NCBI GenBank assembly: GCA_965234335.1 | Contig: OZ248455.1 | Location: forward strand, 263,250-327,249 | DNA from: Leadbetterella lacustris | GTDB lineage: Bacteria; Bacteroidota; Bacteroidia; Cytophagales; Spirosomataceae | DNA: 64,000 bases | Direction of reading: 5' to 3' | Shown: in pieces, positions 45,476-53,647 of the stretch | Layout of the letters: each line of letters starts with the position of its first letter | How positions within the stretch are numbered: position 1 is the stretch's first letter | Notes under the pieces: generated by a model | The model's input: only the letters and a program-made list of their open reading frames with translations | Told to the model about the DNA's origin: nothing | Databases searched by the model: none | Position numbers and translations under genes: made by a program

Positions 45476-46495
45476 TTATTTTTCAAAAAACTCAATAACA
45501 GCTTGTTGGCCGGCGGTCATCATCATTTGTTTTTCATGGTCGGGTACTTTTCTAACTCTTGCACTTAGTCCGTTGTCGTTTATATAAATGGTTCTTTCTA
45601 AATCCCTTTTATTGGGTGCGTTTATATTTCTCATCATTAAACCACTAAGGGCGTCCATGTAGGAGTTTAAATCGTTGATATTTTGTAATACGGCACCATC
45701 TTTTTTGGCCAAAAGGTGGTCTATTTGTGCACATTTTTCAAGTCGAAGTCCGATGGTTTGATCATTAAAAACCTCATCTTCGCCTGAGTTATTGACATAT
45801 TTTGCTTTATCAAAAATATCAATCGGGTAATTAAGCATTAATCCGCCATCAACAAAAAGGCTGTATTTTTTATCTTTAGCAGGTTCTTCATAAACAGTGC
45901 CTTCTTGGTCAATCCAGATGCCTTTGTAGTAAAGTGGAATCGACATAGAAATTCTTACTGCATCTGCAACACGCATTTTCGGGTAGGTTTCGTGAGAAAA
46001 AACAACCAAAGTCTGATCGGTAAGATTTGTTCCTGTCACGTACAAGTCTCTAAACGGTGTTGCCTCGGCCAATCGGTGAAGCTGCTCAAAGGTAAGGTTG
46101 GCATTTCCAGTTCTTTCAAATATCACCTTCTCCATAGTTTTGAGGAAGCTTTCTCCTTTAAACCAACCATATTCTTTAAAAAGTCTTTTGGTACCTTTTG
46201 CCACAAAACCGTCGTCGTTGAAGGTTTCTATTGGAGTTTGATTTACTATTTCTATTATTTCTTCAGGCGTGTAGCCCATGGATAGTAAACATGCTTGGAT
46301 AGCTCCTGCGGAGGTGCCGGCCACGCGAGTAATAGTTTGTAAAATTCCTTTTCTCTCGAGTTCTAGCAATGCTCCGCCGTAGGCAATTCCTTTTATTCCT
46401 CCACCCTCCATTACGAGGTTACGGTAATCGTTTTTTTGACTAAACGCCTTTTGAAAAACCAAAAGGCTAAAAAGAAATGTTATAAATACTCTCAT
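45476..46495 (-). CDS. Patatin-like phospholipase
   Basis: A 339-residue secreted or periplasmic lipid acyl hydrolase. A signal peptide covers about residues 1-20 (ending AFSQ). The oxyanion motif is GGGIKGIAYGGAL (31-43), the nucleophile GTSAG (Ser62) and the catalytic Asp is in FVDGGLMLNYP (near 212). All three elements of the Ser-Asp dyad family are intact. It stands alone, between the Crp-like regulator and the glycan genes. Confidence 0.92.
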   Translation of the reverse strand: MRVFITFLFSLLVFQKAFSQKNDYRNLVMEGGGIKGIAYGGALLELERKGILQTITRVAGTSAGAIQACLLSMGYTPEEIIEIVNQTPIETFNDDGFVAKGTKRLFKEYGWFKGESFLKTMEKVIFERTGNANLTFEQLHRLAEATPFRDLYVTGTNLTDQTLVVFSHETYPKMRVADAVRISMSIPLYYKGIWIDQEGTVYEEPAKDKKYSLFVDGGLMLNYPIDIFDKAKYVNNSGEDEVFNDQTIGLRLEKCAQIDHLLAKKDGAVLQNINDLNSYMDALSGLMMRNINAPNKRDLERTIYINDNGLSARVRKVPDHEKQMMMTAGQQAVIEFFEK

Positions 46496-46621
46496 TTTTA
46501 GTAAAACTTATGATGAAAAAACAACTTCTAGAAAAACAAAATATTGTTTAAAAGCCAGATATATATCAAAAAAAGAGCAAATTAGTGGTATTTTTGTGAA
46601 GACTTACAAAGATCGCCATAA

Positions 46622-47434
46622 ATGAAATTTAGTATCATAACCGTCTGCTATAATAGCATCAGTACACTAGAATATACCATTCAGAGTGTTTTAAATCAGA
46701 CCTTTACAGATTTTGAATATATTGTGGTTGATGGCGGTTCGAAAGATGGAACTGTGGAGGTTCTAGAGAAGTATAAAGATAAAATTAGATATATTTCTGA
46801 GAAAGATAAGGGCATTTATGATGCCATGAACAAAGGCCTTAAAATGGCCGAGGGTGAGATTATAGGTATGATTGGATCTGATGACTTTTACCCTTCGAAT
46901 GATGTTTTGGAAGCGGTAGCATCTGGTTTCCATACCTATAAAACTGATTCGATTTACGGGGATAAGCAGTTTGTGAATCCAGATAATATTGATAAAATAG
47001 TGCGTTATTGGACTGTTGGCGAATATAAAAAGGAATATTGGTTGAAAGGTTTTATGCCGCCACATCTTTCTTTTTATGTTAAAAAATCATGTTACGAAAA
47101 GTTTGGAAATTACCGAACAGATTTTGCCTGTTCGGCTGATTATGAGTTGATGCTGAGGATGTTGTATAAAAATAATGTTACAGCCCATTATATTCCGAAA
47201 GTTCTGATGACCATGAGAAATGGCGGAACAAGTACCGCCTCTTGGAAACACCGTTGGGTGGCCAATCAAGAGGATAGAAAAGCTTGGAAAGTGAATGGAC
47301 TTAAGCCTAAATGGTACACACTTTGGTGGAAGCCGATCTCTAAAATCGTGCAGTTGTTCACTTCGGCTCCGCTCAGTGACCAACATCGGCTCCGCTCAGT
47401 GACCAACTTAGAGTCAAAGGCGAAAAGATGTTAA
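46622..47434 (+). CDS. Family 2 glycosyltransferase with repeat-derived C-terminus
   Basis: A GT-A fold transferase of 270 residues. It has the N-terminal FSIITVCYNSISTLEYTIQS and VDGGSKDGTVEV segments, KDKGIYDAMNKGLKMAEGEI, and the metal site GSDD (about residue 81). It should add a sugar to a surface glycan. The natural protein seems to end near WWKPISKIVQLF. The last 25-odd residues (TSAPLSDQHRLRSVTN and beyond) are encoded by a duplicated 22-bp repeat. Formyltransferase and deacetylase genes follow on the same strand. Confidence 0.88.
   Translation: MKFSIITVCYNSISTLEYTIQSVLNQTFTDFEYIVVDGGSKDGTVEVLEKYKDKIRYISEKDKGIYDAMNKGLKMAEGEIIGMIGSDDFYPSNDVLEAVASGFHTYKTDSIYGDKQFVNPDNIDKIVRYWTVGEYKKEYWLKGFMPPHLSFYVKKSCYEKFGNYRTDFACSADYELMLRMLYKNNVTAHYIPKVLMTMRNGGTSTASWKHRWVANQEDRKAWKVNGLKPKWYTLWWKPISKIVQLFTSAPLSDQHRLRSVTNLESKAKRC
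47363..47407 (+). repeat. Duplicated 22-bp REP-like unit inside GT gene end
   Basis: TCGGCTCCGCTCAGTGACCAAC (given as TCGGCTCCGCTCAGTGACC plus AAC) occurs at 47363-47384 and again at 47386-47407, identical and one base apart. The unit has the G+C-rich look of interspersed repeats known in Bacteroidota genomes. Confidence 0.8.
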
Positions 47435-47599
47435 CTTGATTGCTTATAAACTTGAAGAATCACCTACAAACCGTACACTGAGCATAATAAAATCCTGATG
47501 ATAGTCCCTATGAAATTGCGACCGATAGGTCTCGAAGTAAGCGGTTAGAAAGCAGATTCTTAAATGACAAATTGAATCAGACAAAGAATTAAAATAAAT

Positions 47600-48364
47600 A
47601 TGAGAATAGTAATACTTACGCAAGACGACCCATTTTATTTGGGAAAAAATATCGATTATTTGGTGAAAAATATGCCAAAATATGCTCAAGTTGTTGGAAC
47701 TGTACTTTTTGATGTTTCGCCATTTGGCAAAAGAGAGACTTTTTTTCAGAAAATGAAAAAGACTTATGATGTCTTTGGGTTTACGTTTTTTGCATATTAT
47801 AGTTACAAGTTTATCAAATCAAAGTTCAATTCTGGTAATTCTGTAGCCAAAGTATTGGGTAAATACAATATTCCTCTTATTAATATTGAGGGTGGAATAA
47901 ATAGTAAAGAAAATAGGGCTATTTTGAAAGAATACCAGCCTGATTTACTGATCTCAATCGGTGGAAATCAGATTTTCAAAAGACCTTTGTTAGACTTGGC
48001 AACCTTTGGTTGCGTAAATCTTCATACGGCACTTTTGCCCAAATACCGGGGTTTGATGCCTTCTTTTTGGGTGTTGAAAAACAATGAAAAAGACACAGGA
48101 GTTTCTGTTTTCTTTGTAGATGAAGGAATAGATTCGGGTCCAATATTGGTTCAGAAAAAAGTAGAAATTGGTGACAGAAGTCAGGAAGAGTTGATTTCTC
48201 ATACAAAACAAATAGGTATGGAATGCATCATTGAAAGTGTAGAATTAATTCAAAAAGGTGGTTACAAATTAATACCAAATCCTGCTGAAGAGATGACCTA
48301 CTTCACATTTCCAAACAGAAAGGATGTAAACGAGTTTTACAAAGCAGGTAAAAGGTTTTTTTAA
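47600..48364 (+). CDS. Formyltransferase-family enzyme (sugar N-formyltransferase-like)
   Basis: A 254-residue protein with the formyl_trans_N fold. The catalytic Asn-His-Asp set appears as SIGGNQIF (about residue 118), VNLHTALLPKYRG (about 138) and VFFVDEGIDSGPIL (about 175). It lacks the C-terminal tRNA-binding domain of methionyl-tRNA formyltransferase. With glycan genes on both sides it more likely formylates an amino-sugar from N10-formyltetrahydrofolate; that assignment is inference. Confidence 0.83.
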   Translation: MRIVILTQDDPFYLGKNIDYLVKNMPKYAQVVGTVLFDVSPFGKRETFFQKMKKTYDVFGFTFFAYYSYKFIKSKFNSGNSVAKVLGKYNIPLINIEGGINSKENRAILKEYQPDLLISIGGNQIFKRPLLDLATFGCVNLHTALLPKYRGLMPSFWVLKNNEKDTGVSVFFVDEGIDSGPILVQKKVEIGDRSQEELISHTKQIGMECIIESVELIQKGGYKLIPNPAEEMTYFTFPNRKDVNEFYKAGKRFF

Positions 48365-48395
48365 ATTTTTCTGAATAAAACATACGAATTTTAAT

Positions 48396-48421
48396 TCTTA
48401 GCGACATAGCGTCTTTGCGGT
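48396..48421 (+). repeat. GCGGT-type leader repeat upstream of deacetylase
   Basis: The arm CTTAGCGACATAGCGTC followed by TTTGCGGT ends 7 bases before the ATG at 48429. Sequence and position match the elements upstream of argE (53645) and the HigA-like gene (55209). Confidence 0.6.
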
Positions 48422-48428
48422 AATAAAA

Positions 48429-49271
48429 ATGAAAATACTCACTTTCGACATAGAAGAATGGTTTCATATTCTTGACAACGACGCCACCAAAACCGAGGCC
48501 GAGTGGGAGGGGTTTGAGTCGAGAATTCATGGGAATATGGACAAAATCCATGAAATGCTAGGCGACCAAAAAGCCACTTTTTTTTGTTTGGGTTGGGTGG
48601 CAAGAAAATATCCTGAGGTTCTGAAAGATATAGATCGTAGAGGGCACGAAATAGCCACACACTCAGATTTGCATCAATTGGCTTACGAACAAAACCGTCA
48701 GACGTTTGAGCAAGACTTGGAGCGGTCAATCAAATCGATTGAAGATGTGATTGGTAAGAAAGTGCGGGCCTACAGAGCTCCTGGGTTTTCATTAATGGAA
48801 CAAAATAAGTGGGTTTTTGAGGTATTGATGAAAAACGGAATCGAAATAGACGCCTCCATTTTCCCGGCTGAGCGTTCACACGGTGGATTTGCCCAATTTG
48901 GCCATGCCGAGCCTTGTTGGATAGATATTGACGGTATGCGAATGAAGGAATTTCCGATAAATCTTTCTTCTTTTGCTGGTAAAAACTTAATCTTTTCGGG
49001 CGGTGGGTATTTTAGATTATTTCCATATCCTTTGTTGGATTTTATGACTAAAAACTCCGATTATGTGATGACCTATTTTCATCCAAGAGATTTTGATGCC
49101 GAACAACCGATGGTGCCTGGTTTGAATTTTGTCAGAAAATTCAAGTCGTATTATGGACTAAAAGGTTGCCTTTCAAAACTCGATAAACTCATCAAAAAGC
49201 ACGATTTCGTAGATATTCGCACAGCAGAAGCCTCTATTGATTGGGAAAAGGCAAAGGTGGTGCATTTGTAA
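48429..49271 (+). CDS. Polysaccharide deacetylase (NodB fold, DUF3473-type)
   Basis: The 280-residue protein begins with the NodB Asp motif LTFDIEEWFH and has the metal histidines in HEIATHSDLHQ (about residue 72). The RAPGFSL motif is near 117, and the C-terminal DUF3473-like part has YFHPRDFD. This subgroup occurs in exopolysaccharide loci and removes N-acetyl groups from glycan or lipid-linked sugar. There is no signal peptide, so it acts in the cytosol. It follows GT2 and formyltransferase genes. Confidence 0.9.
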   Translation: MKILTFDIEEWFHILDNDATKTEAEWEGFESRIHGNMDKIHEMLGDQKATFFCLGWVARKYPEVLKDIDRRGHEIATHSDLHQLAYEQNRQTFEQDLERSIKSIEDVIGKKVRAYRAPGFSLMEQNKWVFEVLMKNGIEIDASIFPAERSHGGFAQFGHAEPCWIDIDGMRMKEFPINLSSFAGKNLIFSGGGYFRLFPYPLLDFMTKNSDYVMTYFHPRDFDAEQPMVPGLNFVRKFKSYYGLKGCLSKLDKLIKKHDFVDIRTAEASIDWEKAKVVHL

Positions 49272-49303
49272 AAAAAAAGACACGAATTATAAAAATCCGT
49301 GTC
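49271..49303 (-). terminator. Terminator after pruA (minus strand)
   Basis: On the minus strand GACACGGAT pairs with ATTCGTGTC (49303 to 49279), followed by a run of T. This lies 25 bases past the pruA stop and between two convergent genes. Confidence 0.8.
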
Positions 49304-49327
49304 TCATCCATAAAATCCGTGTTCTAT

Positions 49328-50953
49328 CTACCCCAAAAACGGATATTTATAATCAGTAGGCGAAACAAAAGTCTCTTTAATGGTTCTAGCATTTACCCAA
49401 CGCAAAAGATTTAATTTCGAGCCTGCCTTATCATTTGTTCCTGAGGCTCTAGCTCCTCCAAATGGCTGCTGACCTACTACCGCACCTGTAGGTTTGTCGT
49501 TGATATAAAAATTTCCTGCTGCATTTTCCAAAGCCTTTGTGGCTTGATCAATCGCATATCTGTCTTGCGAAAATACCGCCCCTGTGAGAGCATAAGGCGA
49601 AGTGGTATTTACCAATTCTAAAGCTTCTTCCCAAGCGTTTTCGTCATAAACATAAATGCTTAAAACTGGCCCAAAAATCTCCTCACACATGGTTTTGTAT
49701 TTTGGGTCTTTTGCCAAAATCACAGTTGGTTCTATAAAATAACCTACCGATTTATCAAATCCACCTCCAGCTATGATTTCGACGTTTGCGTCATTTTTTG
49801 CAGCCGAAATATAACTTGATATTTTGTCGAACGCTTTTTCGTCAATAACGGCATTTACAAAATTCGAGAAGTCTTCCGTCGGTCCCATTTTGATATCTTC
49901 CAAATCTGCTAACATATATTTTTTTACGTCTTCCCATATATTCGAAGGGATGTAAGCTCTCGATGCCGCCGAACATTTTTGTCCTTGGTATTCAAAAGCC
50001 CCACGTACTAAACCTACTGCAACGGCTTTGGCATCTGCAGATTTGTGTGCAATCACGAAGTCTTTTCCGCCTGTTTCACCCACTATTCTTGGGTATGATT
50101 TGTATTTATGAATATTGCCTCCTATGGTTTTCCAAATATTTTGAAAAACGCCCGTGCTTCCTGTAAAGTGAATTCCCGCAAAATCAGGATGATTAAAAAC
50201 GACTTCGCCGGTAGTTGGTCCATCCACATAAACCATATTGATTACGCCATCTGGTAAACCCGCCAATTTGAAAACTTCCATGATGACATTGGCCGAATAT
50301 ATTTGTGTAAAAGCTGGTTTCCAAACACAAACATTACCCATCATAGCCGCACTTGCAGGAAGATTGCCTGCAATAGCCGTGAAATTGAAAGGTGTAAGAG
50401 CAAACACAAATCCTTCTAATGGTCTGTATTCTAGTTTATTCCAAACACCTTTAGAAGATTGCGGTTGCTCAGCCATGATTTCTTGATAAAAAGCCACATT
50501 GAATCTTAAAAAATCTATCAATTCACAAGCTGCATCTATTTCAGCTTGAAATGCATTTTTTGATTGCCCCAGCATGGTTGCTGCATTTATTTTGGCTCTG
50601 TACGGGCCGGCTAATAAATCAGCAGCTTTCAAGAATACAGCTGCACGCTCATTCCAAGGAAGATTTGCCCAGTTGTTTCGTGCTTCCAAGGCCGCATCTA
50701 TGGCCGCTTTTACATGTGTAGCATCACCTTCAGAAGCATAACCCAATACATGTTCGTGGTTATGTGGAGGCGAAAGTTTGATTTTTTTATCTGTAAATAC
50801 TTCATCCTTACCTATGTACATGGGTACTTCTATGGTTTTTGAACGAAGTTCTTCAATGGCTTTTTTTACATTTGTGGTTTCAGCACTTCCGGGAGCGTAA
50901 TTAAGTACAGGCTCATTTTGGGGAAGCGGAACTTGGTATATCGCATTATGCAT
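49328..50953 (-). CDS. pruA: L-glutamate gamma-semialdehyde dehydrogenase
   Basis: An NAD-dependent aldehyde dehydrogenase that oxidises glutamate-5-semialdehyde to glutamate in proline degradation. The 541-residue length fits the single-function type. The NAD region has GNVCVWKPAFTQIYSANV, the general base Glu is in IVGETGGKDF (about residue 293) and the nucleophile in YQGQKCSAASRAYIP (about residue 327). No proline dehydrogenase gene is adjacent. A hairpin terminator lies just downstream. Confidence 0.95.
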   Translation of the reverse strand: MHNAIYQVPLPQNEPVLNYAPGSAETTNVKKAIEELRSKTIEVPMYIGKDEVFTDKKIKLSPPHNHEHVLGYASEGDATHVKAAIDAALEARNNWANLPWNERAAVFLKAADLLAGPYRAKINAATMLGQSKNAFQAEIDAACELIDFLRFNVAFYQEIMAEQPQSSKGVWNKLEYRPLEGFVFALTPFNFTAIAGNLPASAAMMGNVCVWKPAFTQIYSANVIMEVFKLAGLPDGVINMVYVDGPTTGEVVFNHPDFAGIHFTGSTGVFQNIWKTIGGNIHKYKSYPRIVGETGGKDFVIAHKSADAKAVAVGLVRGAFEYQGQKCSAASRAYIPSNIWEDVKKYMLADLEDIKMGPTEDFSNFVNAVIDEKAFDKISSYISAAKNDANVEIIAGGGFDKSVGYFIEPTVILAKDPKYKTMCEEIFGPVLSIYVYDENAWEEALELVNTTSPYALTGAVFSQDRYAIDQATKALENAAGNFYINDKPTGAVVGQQPFGGARASGTNDKAGSKLNLLRWVNARTIKETFVSPTDYKYPFLG

Positions 50954-51026
50954 TTTATGAGGTTTTTATTGATGAGTATAAATCTGTCTGCAATTTCTGC
51001 AAAAATATATTAAAAGAAAATCGATA

Positions 51027-51419
51027 CTACAAAAATCTTTCCTTTAACTCTTTTGATGGCAGCCAACAAGTTTCCCTTTTTCCGAACCAATTCAAGCGGT
51101 TTTTGGAAATTACATCATAGAAGAAATTAGAAATAAATATGGGAATGAATCTGAAAATACTCAGGCAGGCATATTTGGGGAGATATTTGGCTATTTTAAA
51201 AACAGCTTTTGACTTTATAAAAACTTGGTCATTTTCTATTAATATCAAAGTATCGAAGTTGTGTGTGGGTAATTGGTGGTTTTTTAAAAATTCTTGAGCA
51301 AAGTCAGATTGTAAAGAGGCAAACTTAAAAAAGTTTTTTTTGTCGTTTTTCAAAATAAACTGCACTGCACCGTTGCAAAGATTACAAACGCCATCAAACA
51401 AAACAATAGGTGAATGCAT
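51027..51419 (-). CDS. DCC-family thiol-disulfide oxidoreductase (DUF393)
   Basis: A 130-residue protein with the family motif FDGVCNLCNGAVQFIL (CxxC at residues 12-15), named for the conserved DxxCxxC. Such proteins are thioredoxin-like in fold and of unclear substrate. Its ATG lies directly against the T-tract of the hairpin that terminates the upstream gene, leaving no spaced ribosome-binding site after the hairpin. Confidence 0.85.
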   Translation of the reverse strand: MHSPIVLFDGVCNLCNGAVQFILKNDKKNFFKFASLQSDFAQEFLKNHQLPTHNFDTLILIENDQVFIKSKAVFKIAKYLPKYACLSIFRFIPIFISNFFYDVISKNRLNWFGKRETCWLPSKELKERFL

Positions 51420-51441
51420 AAAAAAAGCCCCTTTCGGGGCT
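51420..51441 (-). terminator. Terminator/leader hairpin abutting the DUF393 start codon
   Basis: On the minus strand AGCCCC-GAAA-GGGGCT forms a tight tetraloop hairpin (51441-51426) followed by seven T. The T-run ends exactly where the ATG of the DUF393 gene begins (51419). It is 8 bases past the stop of the 51449 gene. Confidence 0.85.
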
Positions 51442-51448
51442 GTATTTT

Positions 51449-51883
51449 TTAGAATAATCTTTCGAAAGGAAGCCTACTTAGAATCAAAACCAAGGCCAAT
51501 CCAAAGAATATCATAGATACTTTGAATTTTCTACCGTTGCCGATTGCTTTTTTAGATTTTGCATTGCCAATCGTTACCAGAACTGCAGCAATAATATTCA
51601 TAGTAGGGTGTTCTACAACTGCTTTTCTAATGGCTCCGTCTTTCATGGCCGCACCCATATCAGCAAACGCATTTTGTGCAATGGGTGAAATAATTAAAAG
51701 TACTATTCCCAAAAGCAACATGATATGTGTTGAAATCAGAGCGAATAGGTTGATTTTTCTGTGCGAATCATCAAATACTTTTTCTGTGTTTGAGCCGATT
51801 GCCCCGTTTATAGTAGCATAAGCCAACAACGCCAAAGCTATAAACGCAATCCAATGGTGAGCTTGTAAAATGATAGAATACAT
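51449..51883 (-). CDS. Four-TM membrane protein, cytochrome-b-like
   Basis: I start at the ATG at 51883 (MYSIILQAHHWIAF); a longer reading frame would run into the divergent transporter gene. The 144-residue product has four TM segments with His in the first (LQAHHW) and in the third (STHIMLLLG). A similar small family in Bacteroidota is annotated as cytochrome B-like. Haem binding is plausible from the paired histidines but unproven. It is followed by a strong hairpin and then the DUF393 gene. Confidence 0.75.
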   Translation of the reverse strand: MYSIILQAHHWIAFIALALLAYATINGAIGSNTEKVFDDSHRKINLFALISTHIMLLLGIVLLIISPIAQNAFADMGAAMKDGAIRKAVVEHPTMNIIAAVLVTIGNAKSKKAIGNGRKFKVSMIFFGLALVLILSRLPFERLF

Positions 51884-52030
51884 AAAATTTGGTTTAAATG
51901 TTTCCCAAAAATAATTGAATATTTCAATATAAACACCCAAAATCCGCATTTTGGTTTGTGGTCGTTTTTTTATTAGTGATTTTGAGACTAAATTACCATT
52001 CGAAAAACCCAATGAACCCCTGAAACACGC

Positions 52031-53419
52031 ATGAAAAAATGGTATGAATATATTCCACATCCTGTGATTATTCTGTTTGGAATGATTGTATTGGCATGGC
52101 TTTTTACTTATCTCTTACCAGCCGGGGAGTTTGATAGGGTAGAGATAGATGGAAAACAAAAAGTAGTTGCGGATTCGTTTCGCTATGTTGAATCCGTCAA
52201 ATTGAGTCCTGCGGTTATTTTTCAATCTATGCCCAAAGGTTACAAAGCGGCCATCGAAGTTATTTTTATTATTGTTGCCAGCGGAATAATGTTTGGTGTT
52301 TTGAATGCCACTGCTGCTGTAGAAAATGTGGTGGGTTCTTTTGTAAAAGCCCTAGGACAGAAAAACCAAAGCCTTTTGATAGCGGGCATGACATTTGTTT
52401 ATGGAGTGTTGGGCATGTTTATTGGCTATGAAAACAACATTGCCATGATACCCATCGCTGCGGTTTTGAGCTTAGCCATAGGAGGTGATTTGGTTTTGGC
52501 TACGGGCATTGCGGTTGGTGGCGTAACGGTTGGCTTTGGTTTGTCTCCTTTCAATCCCTACACGGTTGGTACGGCTCAGCGAATAGCCGATTTGCCTCTT
52601 TTTTCAGGGGCTTTGTTGAGAATTATTTTGTGTGTTTTGGGGCTGGCTATAATGGCATGGTACAATATTTCTTATTTTAAAAAAATAAAAAATTCTCCTG
52701 AAAAAGGCTTAGGAAAAGACTTGGACAATACCGGTTTTTCTTTGTCAAAAGCTATAGACGAGTTTGAAATGAAACCGAAAGATTGGTTGATATTACTGGC
52801 TTTTGTAGTGATGTTAGGCATCATGATTTACGGGGTATTTCAATTCGAATGGTATCTTAATGACATATCGGCTTTGTTTTTGATGCTTACGGTATTTTTG
52901 ATGTTTTTCCTGAAAAAAAGCAATATCGAAATTGGTGAAATCGTCTTGGATTCTGTAGCAAAAGTAGCTCCAGGTGCATTTATGGTGGGTTTTGCGGCTA
53001 CTATCAGAATTGTAATGGAAGAGGGCAAAGTGAGTGACTCAATTACTTATTATTTGGCCAATTCGCTGGAGGGCTTGCCCAATTATCTTTCGGCTGTAGG
53101 GATGGTGGCCACCCAAAGTTTGATGAATTTCATGATTCCGAGTGGTAGCGGGCAGGCTTTGGCCACCATGCCGATTTTGATTCCTTTGGGTGAAATGCTT
53201 CATTTGACCAAACAGACGGTGGTGTTGGCCTTTCAAGTTGGCGATGGCGTGAGTAATCTCGTAAACCCAACTTTCGGAGGGCTCATAGCCATGATTGCCA
53301 TTTGTAGAGTGCCGTTTGAGCGTTGGCTGAGATTTATTGCTCCAGTTGTAGCTATTTTAGTTGTTTTGGCGGTTATTTTTGTGATTATATCGGTCATGAT
53401 TAATTACGGGCCGGCTTGA
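52031..53419 (+). CDS. YfcC-family (DcuC superfamily) transporter
   Basis: A 462-residue inner-membrane permease with about 11-12 TM segments. It starts WYEYIPHPVIILFGMIVLAW and has LLPAGEFDR, MFIGYENNIAMIPIAAVLSLA, GVTVGFGLSPFNPYTVGTAQ and the mirrored hairpin MNFMIPSGSGQALATMPILIP, all typical of YfcC-like ion-transporter-fold proteins thought to carry amino acids or C4-dicarboxylates. It precedes argE after a repeat-filled gap, so an N-acyl amino acid or peptide breakdown product would be a reasonable substrate guess. Confidence 0.88.
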   Translation: MKKWYEYIPHPVIILFGMIVLAWLFTYLLPAGEFDRVEIDGKQKVVADSFRYVESVKLSPAVIFQSMPKGYKAAIEVIFIIVASGIMFGVLNATAAVENVVGSFVKALGQKNQSLLIAGMTFVYGVLGMFIGYENNIAMIPIAAVLSLAIGGDLVLATGIAVGGVTVGFGLSPFNPYTVGTAQRIADLPLFSGALLRIILCVLGLAIMAWYNISYFKKIKNSPEKGLGKDLDNTGFSLSKAIDEFEMKPKDWLILLAFVVMLGIMIYGVFQFEWYLNDISALFLMLTVFLMFFLKKSNIEIGEIVLDSVAKVAPGAFMVGFAATIRIVMEEGKVSDSITYYLANSLEGLPNYLSAVGMVATQSLMNFMIPSGSGQALATMPILIPLGEMLHLTKQTVVLAFQVGDGVSNLVNPTFGGLIAMIAICRVPFERWLRFIAPVVAILVVLAVIFVIISVMINYGPA

Positions 53420-53427
53420 TTTAATTA

Positions 53428-53540
53428 ACACAAAGGCACATAGGACATATAGATAAATACGCAAATTCCACTTATTAAAGATTAGAAAAGAACTTATAAA
53501 CGTATCATTGAAAAACTATGATAACTATGTGCCTATGTGT
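53428..53540. repeat. ACACATAGGCACATAG inverted repeat
   Basis: A 25-base left arm (53428-53452, ACACAAAGGCACATAGG...) pairs imperfectly with the right arm (53516-53540, ending CTATGTGCCTATGTGT) about 63 bases apart. The sequence resembles the elements at 61416-61537. Confidence 0.6.
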
Positions 53541-53558
53541 TTTAAAAAAAACAAAAAA

Positions 53559-53647
53559 TGAAACGTTCATGACTAAGATTTTAGACACACCGAGAAATGA
53601 TTATTTCTTAGCGTCTTTGTGCCTTAGCGGTAAATTATAAACAAATG
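53559..53647 (+). repeat. 89-bp leader repeat, copy 1 (ends in argE ATG)
   Basis: This 89-bp segment matches the minus strand at 55295-55207 with about 11 mismatches and no gaps, counted by eye. It begins TGAAACGTTCAT, contains ATGATTATTTCTT and GCCTTAGCGGTAAATTATAA, and its last three bases are the argE start codon. Confidence 0.85.

Noticed and set aside
46520..46621. CRISPR-like or tRNA structure in short gaps
   Set aside because: No repeat-spacer periodicity and no cloverleaf could be drawn here or in the other short intergenic gaps I inspected.
51884..52060. N-terminal extension of the four-TM membrane protein
   Set aside because: It would overlap the divergent transporter start at 52031, and the hydrophobic family N-terminus starts at the ATG at 51883.
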